From Myxococcales bacterium (lineage in GTDB: Bacteria; Myxococcota_A; Polyangia; Polyangiales; Polyangiaceae), in assembly GCA_016712525.1 (NCBI GenBank), contig JADJQX010000008.1, forward strand, positions 930,001 through 994,000: a stretch of 64,000 nucleotides of DNA, written 5' to 3'. Shown in pieces: positions 16,842 through 25,297 of this stretch. Numbering within the stretch: position 1 is the stretch's first letter; every line of letters starts with the position of its first letter. The notes under the pieces are model-generated. The model was not told the DNA's origin and made no database searches. It saw only the letters and a program-made list of their open reading frames with translations. Made by a program: the position numbers and the translations under genes.

Positions 16842-17707
16842 GGCTTCTTCCCCGGCACGTAGTTCGTCACGACGAGCTCGCCCGCCGCGCCGCGCTTCGT
16901 CTTGTCGGAGTTGATCGAGCGGCGCGCGGACACCTCTTTGATGACGAGGCCCTCGTAGAGCGCCCGGCTCTCGGCCGTATCGGCGTTCGATAACATGGCG
17001 TGAACCTTACGTTTTTTGAGGGCGAACATCAGCGCGACGAGGCGCTCCTGGTCGGCCCTCGGGAAGCCACGGGCCGAGTAGGCGGTGAAGCTCGCCGTCT
17101 TCGATGCGGGTACGTACGGAGGGTCGAAGTAGGCGAAGTCTCCGGGCCCGAGGCCCTCGCACGCGGCCTCGAAGTCCCCCACGGTGAGCCGCACCCAGGC
17201 GAGGGCACGGCTCGCGCGGCGCAGGCCCTCTTCGTCGAGGATCTTGGGGTTTTCGTACGTCCCGAAGGGGACGTTGTTCTTGCCCTTCGAGTTCTCGCGC
17301 CAGAGGCCGTTGAAGCACGTTTTGTTCAGGTAGATGAGCCGCGCCCCGCGGGCGACATCGGTGAGCTCGGCGGTCTCGGAGTCCCGGACCTTGTAGTACT
17401 GCTCGCGATCGTACCTGTACTCACCGAGGCGCTCGACGAGACCGTCGACGTCGTCGCGGACGGCCCGGTACGAAGCCACGAGCTCGGCGTTGCGATCGTT
17501 CAGGTGCGCGCGGACGAACCTCGGGCGAGGCTCGGATGCGAGCGCGAAGAAGAGCGCGGCGCCCCCGGCGAACGGCTCGACGTACGTGCCGATCGCGCGG
17601 GGCATGGCCGAGACGAGCTCCGAGACGAGCTCGCCCTTGCCCCCCGCCCATTTGACGATGGGTCGAGCGACATGCGGAAGCTCGGCGGAGAGGGGGCGCT
17701 TTCTCAT
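16838..17707 (-). CDS. dam: DNA adenine methylase (Dam/D12 class)
   Basis: N6-adenine DNA methyltransferase of 289 residues. Motif X is IVKWAGGKGELV, motif I is YVEPFAGGAALFF, and motif IV is YFDPPY, the catalytic DPPY of the alpha class. The C-terminal target-recognition part ends SARRSINSDKTKR, as in Dam/M.DpnM-type enzymes. GATC specificity is likely from the family but not proven. No restriction endonuclease is adjacent, so it behaves like an orphan methylase. It is embedded between DUF4340 and cyclo-ligase genes with ATGA overlaps on both sides. Confidence 0.92.
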   Translation of the reverse strand: MRKRPLSAELPHVARPIVKWAGGKGELVSELVSAMPRAIGTYVEPFAGGAALFFALASEPRPRFVRAHLNDRNAELVASYRAVRDDVDGLVERLGEYRYDREQYYKVRDSETAELTDVARGARLIYLNKTCFNGLWRENSKGKNNVPFGTYENPKILDEEGLRRASRALAWVRLTVGDFEAACEGLGPGDFAYFDPPYVPASKTASFTAYSARGFPRADQERLVALMFALKKRKVHAMLSNADTAESRALYEGLVIKEVSARRSINSDKTKRGAAGELVVTNYVPGKKP

Positions 17708-19767
17708 GGGGGCGTCTCGACGAACGCACGAAGCTCGGCGACCGGACCTTCGCGGACGGCGAACACGTAGCCCGATCCGTCACGCTCCGCATACACCACT
17801 TTGCCCTCCGGCGCGGCGATCACCTTGCCGAACCGGTACCGGACGGTCCGCGAGGGCCCGGCGTCGCTCGCGACCGTGACGGCGATCTCGGTCCGCGCGG
17901 GATCACGCTCGCCATCTCCGAGGGGACCACGACGCACGGCGAAGAGCGGGCGAAGGCCCCCGAGCGCGCGTCGAGCGGCCGAGCCCACTCCGCCGTCTCC
18001 ACCGACCGAGAGCCGTCGAGCGCCGAGCCCCGTCGTGACCTCGAGCGTCTCGACGCGGTCCTCGTCGACCGCGAACCCTTCGCGCGAGACGAGGGGACGC
18101 ACGACGAGGCGCGCGAGCTCCCGAGGGACGACGAGCACCGCGCCCTCGCCACGAAACGCCCCGTAGACCGTCTCGGCCTCCGGAGACGACAGCTCGAGCG
18201 TGAGCTCACGGGGCCCGGCATCTCCCTCGAACCTCGCGGTGATGGTGCACGCGGACGCGGGCGGCACGAGGCCGTCACGGCGATCCGAGACCCAAACGTC
18301 GGCGCGCGCCCCTTGGACCGTGGTCATCGCTTGCGAGGCGAGCGCGACGTCGAGAGGGAACGGAGCCGGGGCCGAGAGCGTGAGACCCCCACGGCGGACG
18401 ATGTCCTGGACGAGCCCGCCACACGCGAGGCGCAGCCCCTCGAGCGCGCGATCCCGGGGGAAGAGGGCGAGCGGCCGATCGAGCGCATCCGGAGGCGAGA
18501 CGAACCTCTCCGCGCCGGCCGGGAGGACGAGCCCCTTCCCGTCGGTCCGCACGGCGACCACCGAGCCCGAGGTGTCGCGCACGAACCGAACCTCCTCGGT
18601 CACCTTTCCGTACACGATGCGAACCTTCGAGATCTCCTCGCCTTTCACGCCATCGACGGCGACACCGCCGAGCTCGAGGAGGCGCCCGAGGAAGGCCCGC
18701 AACCCGTCCGAAGCGTCTCCCTCGAGATCACGCTCACGCGGCGCACGCACGCGAAAGCCCGAGCCCTTCCGGGCCACGTCGAACGGAGCGCTTCCGGGCC
18801 TCTCGATGCGCACCTCCTCGAGCTCGTCGATCCGCACGAAGAACACGCGGCCGTCGGCGTAGGTCCCGCGGGGCCGTCGAAGCGTCGCGACGACGCCCGC
18901 CGGAACACACCCCGCCATCGGAGGCTCGCCTCGACGCGCGACGACCACGTCCTCGGGTGCGCCCGGGCACGGACCTGCGACCACGAACGTCGCTTCGGCC
19001 GTGTCGGCGCGTAGCGTGAGGAACGGCGCACCGGAAGAGGCGCGGGCCGAGGCCTCGGTCGCCGACAGAGACTTCGTCACGGAGAGGTCCGCGAGCGCGG
19101 TCTGGAAGGCCGTGACCTCGGCGCGCGACGCGTACGGCCCGGAGTCGCCGAGGGTGTGGCGGACGCGCCCGCTGCGGACGAGGTCGAACGCGTCTCCGGA
19201 CGCGGGGACCACGTGGGCCCGCTCCGGCGAGGCGAGCGCCTTTGGCACGAGACGCTTGTCGCGGTACTCGGACACGTCCGCGAGGAGCGCCGTGGCGAGC
19301 CGCTTCTCGACGACGAACGTCCCGACCCCCACGACCTCGAGGTACGCCGCGCCCTCGGGCTTCGGCGCAGGTCCGCCGAGGGCGAACACGTAGACCGCGT
19401 CGCCCATCACGATCTCGCCCGTGACGCGCGGCGAAGCGAGCCCCATGGTGGCGTCCTTGTCGACCGAGCGCAGCGCCACGGCCGCCTCGAGCTCGGCGAA
19501 GAGGACGTCCGCCTTGGCCGCGTCCGGGGCCTCCGTCGATCCGTGGATCGTCCATGTGTGGGTCGCCGGAGCGCGATCGAGACGCACCTCGCCGCCCGGA
19601 CCACGCAGCGTCACGGCCGTGACCCGATCGCGCCGCCACGCGGGAAAGAGCGAGTCTTTCCGGAGCGCGCGCTCCGCGTCCGAGGGGGCCACGCGATCCC
19701 GGTACACGAGCACACCCAGGACGAGCGCGACGAGCACGAGCACGACGGGCGCAAGGTTCTGCCTCAT
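17704..19767 (-). CDS. DUF4340 membrane-anchored protein
   Basis: Protein of 687 residues with one N-terminal transmembrane anchor (VVLVLVALVLGVLVY) and a large extracytoplasmic region of repeated beta-rich modules. The start region, with RVTAVTLRGPGGEVRLDR followed by an ADVLFAELEAAVALRSVD segment, matches DUF4340 proteins, which regularly sit beside GldG-like ABC transporter subunits. The start at 19767 overlaps the stop of the GldG-like gene (ATGA); a longer open frame is spurious. The protein probably works with the ABC export or gliding-type complex in the envelope. Confidence 0.85.
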   Translation of the reverse strand: MRQNLAPVVLVLVALVLGVLVYRDRVAPSDAERALRKDSLFPAWRRDRVTAVTLRGPGGEVRLDRAPATHTWTIHGSTEAPDAAKADVLFAELEAAVALRSVDKDATMGLASPRVTGEIVMGDAVYVFALGGPAPKPEGAAYLEVVGVGTFVVEKRLATALLADVSEYRDKRLVPKALASPERAHVVPASGDAFDLVRSGRVRHTLGDSGPYASRAEVTAFQTALADLSVTKSLSATEASARASSGAPFLTLRADTAEATFVVAGPCPGAPEDVVVARRGEPPMAGCVPAGVVATLRRPRGTYADGRVFFVRIDELEEVRIERPGSAPFDVARKGSGFRVRAPRERDLEGDASDGLRAFLGRLLELGGVAVDGVKGEEISKVRIVYGKVTEEVRFVRDTSGSVVAVRTDGKGLVLPAGAERFVSPPDALDRPLALFPRDRALEGLRLACGGLVQDIVRRGGLTLSAPAPFPLDVALASQAMTTVQGARADVWVSDRRDGLVPPASACTITARFEGDAGPRELTLELSSPEAETVYGAFRGEGAVLVVPRELARLVVRPLVSREGFAVDEDRVETLEVTTGLGARRLSVGGDGGVGSAARRALGGLRPLFAVRRGPLGDGERDPARTEIAVTVASDAGPSRTVRYRFGKVIAAPEGKVVYAERDGSGYVFAVREGPVAELRAFVETPP

Positions 19768-21416
19768 CGCCCGGAGCGGCCTCCCTTCGCCCGGCCGGCG
19801 CGTTTTTCGTCGGACCGTCGGCCTTCGCGCTTCGCAGGTGTGCCCTCGACCGGCGCTCGGGCGACGTGCGCGCGCCCCTCGGTGCTCTTTCGGCGAAAGG
19901 CCACCGCCACCCCGAGGAGCGCTACGGCGAGCGGCATGAGAAAGACGACGTAGCGCCGCACCTCGGCGCGAGACTCTTCCGTAATCCGTACGCCGGCCGC
20001 GACGTCGGCCTTCGGAGGGATGTCGACGATCTCGGGCTTCGTCGCCAGCCACGAGAGCGAGCTCTCGACGAGGAGCGCCGCGCCGCGCACCCCGAAGGGC
20101 TCGCGGAAGTTCGCCTCGAAGAGCGCGGTCGACGCGCCGAGGACCACGACCCTCGGCCCGTGCGGCGCGTCTCTGTGGGTCTTCTCGCGCTCCGCGGCCA
20201 TGGCGAGCACGAACGGCCCGCTCGTGTCCTCGGGGCGCTTCTCCGGGGTCTTGGTCCACGTGGCGGCACCGTCCGCCGTCGCGATGCCGAAGGACTCCGG
20301 GCTCGAGACGAGGAGATCCGTGGCGACGGCCGCGCCCGCTTCGGTCGCGTGGTAAAGGGGCCGCGAGAGCTGTACGAGCACCCGTGGCGGCTCGCGCTCG
20401 TCCCGCACGACGAGGCCCATGGTGGTCGCGTGAGGCTTGGGGTCGGCGAAAAACCGAACGCCGTAACTATCGGGAAGTGCTCGATCTTTCGCCGCTTCGA
20501 CGACGATGGTTCCGCCGAGACGCACCCCGAACGGCGCGAGCACCGAGGAGAGCCCCGTCGGGTCCACCCCCGCGGCGTCGGGCGTGGGGCCGAGCGCGAA
20601 GAGGCCGCTGCCGCCCGTCATCAGGTAGGTGCGGAGCCGTTCGGCCTCGCCCGCCGCGAACGCAGAACGAGGCCCCGGCACGATCACCACCGCGCAGCCC
20701 GCGAGAGGCTCTCCGGAGCCCGGCACGGTAAGGTCGACCGAGGCTACGTCGTAGTTGTCCTTCTCGAGCACGTTCTTGAGGAAGAAGAGGCCGCGCTCGG
20801 AGCCGTCCCGCGTCGACGCCTCGCCGTGGCCCTCCGTGAAGCAGAGCCGCGCCCTCGCGCCTTCGCGAACGACGTTGCGAATGGCGAGCGTGAGCGCCTC
20901 CTCCTCGCGCGGCCGGACCTTGGTGTCGTCCTTCTCCGAGGCCGTGTAGAGGTCGGTCGGCTCGATGAACCAGTGTTTCTCCCGTCGCGCGACGACGATC
21001 GCCGCGTCGGTCACCACGCGCCCGTCCTCGGCGCGGCCCGCCTCGATGCGGAAACGCTTTCGGACGTCCTCGAAGGCGAGCGGGTCCTTGTCGGGGTCGA
21101 CGTTCTTGACGACGATCTGGCTCGACTCGGCCGCGTACGCCGTGAGGATCTGCGAGACGCTCTGCTTGAGCGGCTCCTGCGCGCCGAGGAGCACCCACAC
21201 CTCGACGGGCTCGCGGAGCTCTCGCAGCGTCGTCTTCGTGGCAGCCGAGAGCGTGTAGCGCCTGTCCTCGGTCACGTCCCACCTTGCGTAGTGGCGCGAC
21301 GCGTACATGTTCACGAAGAAGCCGATCGCCGTCGCGGCGAGCAGGCCCACGAGCTTTCCGAGCTCGTCCCGCCGGAGCGCCTTCACCTGGCCCACGAGGA
21401 CGCGGAGCGGGCTCAT
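19764..21416 (-). CDS. GldG-like ABC transporter auxiliary protein
   Basis: Protein of 550 residues: N-terminal transmembrane helix near residues 20-40 (KLVGLLAATAIGFFVN), DVTEDRRYTLSAATKTTLREL, and a large extracytoplasmic region with a GHGE motif, then a C-terminal transmembrane helix (YVVFLMPLAVALLGVAVAF) and a basic tail. This layout is that of the GldG/ABC_transp_aux family, in which a degenerate Rossmann-like domain accompanies an ABC-2 permease. Start 21416 overlaps the permease stop by 4 bp. In Bacteroidota GldA-F-G supports gliding; here the role is only inferred. Confidence 0.88.
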   Translation of the reverse strand: MSPLRVLVGQVKALRRDELGKLVGLLAATAIGFFVNMYASRHYARWDVTEDRRYTLSAATKTTLRELREPVEVWVLLGAQEPLKQSVSQILTAYAAESSQIVVKNVDPDKDPLAFEDVRKRFRIEAGRAEDGRVVTDAAIVVARREKHWFIEPTDLYTASEKDDTKVRPREEEALTLAIRNVVREGARARLCFTEGHGEASTRDGSERGLFFLKNVLEKDNYDVASVDLTVPGSGEPLAGCAVVIVPGPRSAFAAGEAERLRTYLMTGGSGLFALGPTPDAAGVDPTGLSSVLAPFGVRLGGTIVVEAAKDRALPDSYGVRFFADPKPHATTMGLVVRDEREPPRVLVQLSRPLYHATEAGAAVATDLLVSSPESFGIATADGAATWTKTPEKRPEDTSGPFVLAMAAEREKTHRDAPHGPRVVVLGASTALFEANFREPFGVRGAALLVESSLSWLATKPEIVDIPPKADVAAGVRITEESRAEVRRYVVFLMPLAVALLGVAVAFRRKSTEGRAHVARAPVEGTPAKREGRRSDEKRAGRAKGGRSGR

Positions 21417-22162
21417 CCCCACCTCCAGGCGTCGACGACGCGCACGGTGAAGTAGAGGGGCACCACGGTGAGCGTGCCGTAAAAGACGAGGCGCCTCGTG
21501 TCGACGATCCCACTCGAGAAATCGCTCATCGCCGCCCAGACGGACACATGATTGCAGACCGCATGCATCGTCGTCCCCTCGCGGGCGACGAGCTCGCCTA
21601 TGCCGAGGAGGAAGAGCACGAGGATGACGAGCGCGGAGAGCACCAACGCGATGAGCTGAGACTTGGTCATGGCGCTCGTGAGGAGCCCCGTCGAGAGGTA
21701 CGCCGCGCCGACGAGCAGCACGCCGAGGTACGACGACGCCGCCACGTGGGCGTCGAGCGCGCCCGTCCGCCTGAGGATGACCAAATAGAGGGTCGTCGGC
21801 GCCCACATGACCACGTAAACGACGAGCACGGCCACGTACTTCGAGAGCACCACCGCCGTCGTCGAGACGGGTGCCGTGAGCAACGCCTCGGCCGTCCCGC
21901 TCCTTCGCTCCTCCGCGAAGAGGCGCATGGTCATGGCCGGGACGAGCAAGAAGAGCACGAGGTAGAGCAGGATCGTGTTGCCGAAGAACGCCGACACCGG
22001 GGACACGTCCCCCGAAGCTCCCACCTGCGTCGAGAGCTGCTCGACGAGCACGTAGAAGTGGAGGCCCTGGACGATCAAGAACACGCTGACCAGCACCCAC
22101 GCGAGCGGCGTGACGAAATACGCGAAGAGCTCGCGCTTCAAGAGAGGCCAAAATCCCCTCAT
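21413..22162 (-). CDS. ABC-2 type permease (GldF-like)
   Basis: Integral membrane protein of 249 residues with six predicted transmembrane helices. It begins FWPLLKRELFAYFVTPLAWV, as in GldF/NosY-type ABC-2 permeases, and has the cytoplasmic coupling segment RLFAEERRSGTAEALLTAPV between helices 2 and 3. It pairs with the ATPase encoded immediately upstream (4-bp ATGA overlap) and the auxiliary protein downstream. Confidence 0.92.
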   Translation of the reverse strand: MRGFWPLLKRELFAYFVTPLAWVLVSVFLIVQGLHFYVLVEQLSTQVGASGDVSPVSAFFGNTILLYLVLFLLVPAMTMRLFAEERRSGTAEALLTAPVSTTAVVLSKYVAVLVVYVVMWAPTTLYLVILRRTGALDAHVAASSYLGVLLVGAAYLSTGLLTSAMTKSQLIALVLSALVILVLFLLGIGELVAREGTTMHAVCNHVSVWAAMSDFSSGIVDTRRLVFYGTLTVVPLYFTVRVVDAWRWG

Positions 22163-23151
22163 GGCGCGCCCTTCGGGGACGACGCGGGCTCGGGATCTTT
22201 TGCCGTCGTGAGCTCGGCGAAGACGTCCTCGAGGCGGCCTCGGGCGGCCCCGAGCTCGACGAGACCGAGGCCCTCGTCGACCATGGCCTTCGCCAGGGCT
22301 GCGTGCACCCGAGCCGTGTCGACGTCGACGTGCGGCCCCCAGGCGACCTCGACGCGGAGGAGCTCCCCCTCACGCGAGACGGTCGGCTCCGAGGCCTCCT
22401 CGGGGAGCGTGTCCTCGACCTTCACGAGGGCGCGACGCGCCGCTTCGAGCTCGCCCGAGCAAACGAGCCGCACGCCGGTCGACGCACGCGCGCGACCCAG
22501 CTCGTCGAGCGTGCCCTCGGCGACGAGCTTGCCCTTCGCGATCACGATGGCGCGATCGCAGCTCGCCTCGACCTCGCTCAGGATGTGCGTCGAGAGGAGC
22601 ACCGTGTGCGTGCCACGAAGACCGGCCACCACCTCGCGCACGTCCCGAATCTGGTTCGGGTCGAGGCCCGCCGTAGGCTCGTCGAGCACGAGGAGCGGCG
22701 GATCGGCGACGAGGGCGTCGGCGAGACCGACACGCTGGCGGTACCCTTTGGAGAGGTTGCCGATGAGCACGTGGGCCACGTCCGTGACACGAGCCTTCTC
22801 CATCACGTCGTCGACTCGGCCCGCGCGTGCTCGCCGCGCCACCCCTTTGAGCTCGGCCCGGAACCCGAGGTACTCGATCACCCTCATCTCCGGATAAAGC
22901 GGAACCATTTCGGGCATATAGCCGACACAGGAGCGCGCCGCGAGGCCCGCCGTGACGACGTCGTGGCCGCACACCTCGACCGTCCCGCTCGTGGGCCCGA
23001 GGTACCCCGCGACGATGCGGAGCGTGCTGCTTTTCCCCGCGCCGTTCGGGCCCAGGAAGCCCACGATCTCCCCGCGCCCCACGGTGAACGAGAGCCCCGA
23101 GATGGCCTCTCGGGCGCCGTACCGTTTGACGAGATCTCGAACGACGATCAT
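22159..23151 (-). CDS. ABC transporter ATP-binding protein (GldA/CcmA-like)
   Basis: ATPase subunit of 330 residues with Walker A GPNGAGKSS, Q-loop YMPEMVPLYPE, signature LSKGYRQRV (one base off the usual LSGGQ, as in many GldA/Nod-type proteins), Walker B LLVLDEPTAGLDP and H-loop STHILSEVE. A C-terminal domain of about 100 residues ends in LEDVFAELT, typical of drug-export or GldA ATPases. ATG 23151 is used; a GTG at 23196 is possible. It is the first gene of the operon through 16185. Confidence 0.93.
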   Translation of the reverse strand: MIVVRDLVKRYGAREAISGLSFTVGRGEIVGFLGPNGAGKSSTLRIVAGYLGPTSGTVEVCGHDVVTAGLAARSCVGYMPEMVPLYPEMRVIEYLGFRAELKGVARRARAGRVDDVMEKARVTDVAHVLIGNLSKGYRQRVGLADALVADPPLLVLDEPTAGLDPNQIRDVREVVAGLRGTHTVLLSTHILSEVEASCDRAIVIAKGKLVAEGTLDELGRARASTGVRLVCSGELEAARRALVKVEDTLPEEASEPTVSREGELLRVEVAWGPHVDVDTARVHAALAKAMVDEGLGLVELGAARGRLEDVFAELTTAKDPEPASSPKGAP

Positions 23152-23220
23152 GGGCGGAGCGAAGAGCGGCGGGACGCCGAGGCGCGAATATCCCACGTTT
23201 TTTCGCGGAAGACGAACCCT

Positions 23221-24558
23221 TCAGAGCGCTTCGACGTACGCCGCGAGCGAGGCACGGTCGGCCGGAGACAGGTCCGTTCCGTAAGGGTGCCCAGGCACGG
23301 GCCCGTCGCCGTTCACGCCGCCGTGGTAGGCCGGGGAGAGGCGCTCGGGCGAGAGCAGCTCGCCTATCGACCGCACCGCGCCGTGGTGGAGGAACGGCGC
23401 CGAGCGCTTCACACGGAGGAGCGCCGGTGTTCGTAAGTATCCGGTTCCTCTAGCCTTTCCCATCGAGAGCGCCGAGTCCGTGCCCACCGTCACGGACGAG
23501 ACGAGCTCGCCTCCACGCACGGGGCTCGCGTGGCATCGCGCGCACTGCCGTTCGAAGAGCGGCCTCCCCGGATGCTCGCGCGGCGCCTCGGAGGGGACCT
23601 CGAGCGACTCGACGAACATGGCGAGCGCCACGGCGAGCACACGCGGCGGGCGAATGCGCTGGTGGTTCGAGGTGAGAAGCTGCGTCTCTTGGCGGAGCGC
23701 GAGCGCGGCGAGGCCCGTGTGGCGAATGGTGCCGGCCTGGGTCAGGTAGGCTTGGTGCCGAAGGCCGAACAGATCGGGGATGGCGACCGGGTCCTCGTCG
23801 TCGTCCTCGGTGACGTCCGCGCGACCGGGCCCCCACATGCGCATGCGGCGCGAGAGCTCGGCCTCGACCGGCCCACGCCCCATCGCGGCGTACGCGAGGC
23901 GCGCGGCGCCGTAGTCGAGGGTGCGACGCGCTTCGCCCACGACGAGGGTCGCGCCGTCGAGCGCCGTGTGGCAGAGCGCGCACGTGATCCCGAGCGCGGG
24001 AGAGCCGTCGACGTCGAGGAAGTGCACGAGGCCGGGCACGGCGCCGTCGGACGAGCGCACCACGCCGTACCGGGCCGCCTCGTCGGGCCGCTCGACGGCG
24101 AAACGCGCGACGGCGTCGGTGCGGAGCGGGTAGCGAAAGAACACCTCGCGCCCGAGGGCCAGCCACGCCTCGTACGACGTGGGCCTCACCCCGTCCCAGA
24201 GAGGGCGAGACTCGCGGAGGGCGCGCTCGTCCGGTACGCCGCGGACGGCAAGCGACCGCGGGTTCCACTCGGGCAGGAGATCCCAGCCCTTCGTGGCGAG
24301 CCCGTAGTACCGAAGGCGCTCCTTCGAGTACGTGTTCTCGGGGTTCGTGAGGCAGCGCTCGAGCTCGGCCCTCCGAAATGCGGGGTCGTCGAGGTAGCGC
24401 GTGGCCTCTGCCATCATGCCCTCGCGCGTGAGCCGCTCGGCGGGACCGACACTCGCGGTGCTGGGCCTACGGTGCACCACGAGCGCTAGGAGGCCGAGCG
24501 TGATCGCTGCCAGCACGACCATCGTCGCGAGCCGTTTTTTCGTCGTCGTCGTCGTCAC
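23221..24558 (-). CDS. Di-heme cytochrome c peroxidase/MauG-like protein
   Basis: Protein of 445 residues with an N-terminal membrane anchor (MVVLAAITLGLLALVV) and two CXXCH heme sites, CALCH and CARCH. The C-terminal YLRTPALLRVKRSAPFLHHG with GELLSPERLSPAYHGG matches the end of bacterial cytochrome c peroxidase/MauG proteins. The predicted role is periplasmic electron transfer or peroxide reduction. I start at GTG 24558, which forms a GTGA overlap with the upstream lipoprotein stop; ATG 24522 is an alternative that gives the anchor directly. Confidence 0.85.
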   Translation of the reverse strand: MTTTTTKKRLATMVVLAAITLGLLALVVHRRPSTASVGPAERLTREGMMAEATRYLDDPAFRRAELERCLTNPENTYSKERLRYYGLATKGWDLLPEWNPRSLAVRGVPDERALRESRPLWDGVRPTSYEAWLALGREVFFRYPLRTDAVARFAVERPDEAARYGVVRSSDGAVPGLVHFLDVDGSPALGITCALCHTALDGATLVVGEARRTLDYGAARLAYAAMGRGPVEAELSRRMRMWGPGRADVTEDDDEDPVAIPDLFGLRHQAYLTQAGTIRHTGLAALALRQETQLLTSNHQRIRPPRVLAVALAMFVESLEVPSEAPREHPGRPLFERQCARCHASPVRGGELVSSVTVGTDSALSMGKARGTGYLRTPALLRVKRSAPFLHHGAVRSIGELLSPERLSPAYHGGVNGDGPVPGHPYGTDLSPADRASLAAYVEAL

Positions 24559-25157
24559 GTCGCGACAGGAGCTTCGCGGCTCACGAGCTCGGAGTCCACC
24601 GTCGTCGTGCCCGAGCCTGCCTTCAGCGTGATCCGGACCTTGTACTGCTTCGTGTAGCTCGCGCCGTGCTTCGACCAAGTGGGCGCCTCGAGCGACCACA
24701 TCGTCTTCAGGTTCGCCCCTGCCCCGACCGAGCCCGAGAACGCCGCGTACCCCGACTCGGTCCATTGGCGCGGGCTCGACGCGGCGAGGTCTTGGAGCTC
24801 CTTGTCGTCCGACTCGAGCAGCGTGACACGCACGACCTCGATCTTCGTCGCGGCGCCGGTGCCTTCGGCGGTGATGGCGATCTGGACGCTCGACGGACGG
24901 CACACCCACCCGCCACACCCGGAGCCGGGCGCCATGCCGGGAGCGGGCTCGGCGCAGTCCGCGGCAGGCGCTCGTGAGGCAGGCGCCCCGGCGGTCGCCG
25001 CGCAGCCTTCGTCGCCGAGCGTGAGGCCCGAGACGGCAGCCGAGACGACGAGGTTCGAGCCGGTGTCGATCTTGCCGGGACCTGCGCTCTCGAGCGCACC
25101 GCTGCAAGCGACGAGGAGAGCAACCGAAGAGACGAAGGCGACGATGGGGGTGCGCAT
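24555..25157 (-). CDS. Hypothetical lipoprotein
   Basis: Predicted 200-residue lipoprotein with lipobox at about Cys18 (LLVAC). Cysteines occur in pairs around residues 52-87 (EGCAAT, ADCAEP, GSGCGGWVC), and the C-terminal half is beta-rich and Thr/Ser-rich. I do not recognise a family. Start 25157 is chosen for the signal peptide; an upstream frame to 25217 is unlikely. It is coupled to the di-heme cytochrome gene by a 4-bp overlap, so it may be a partner of that periplasmic enzyme. Confidence 0.78.
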   Translation of the reverse strand: MRTPIVAFVSSVALLVACSGALESAGPGKIDTGSNLVVSAAVSGLTLGDEGCAATAGAPASRAPAADCAEPAPGMAPGSGCGGWVCRPSSVQIAITAEGTGAATKIEVVRVTLLESDDKELQDLAASSPRQWTESGYAAFSGSVGAGANLKTMWSLEAPTWSKHGASYTKQYKVRITLKAGSGTTTVDSELVSREAPVAT

Positions 25158-25297
25158 GCTCCGAGATACTGCAAACCGAAGGCCAGCATAATCCGCAATA
25201 GAACCAACAAGATACACGCCGCTTCACGTGTGCCAAGCCGGGCCACCTTCGCGCCGTCACCAAGTTTGCCGACGGAGCGGCCTTCGGACCATGATGC

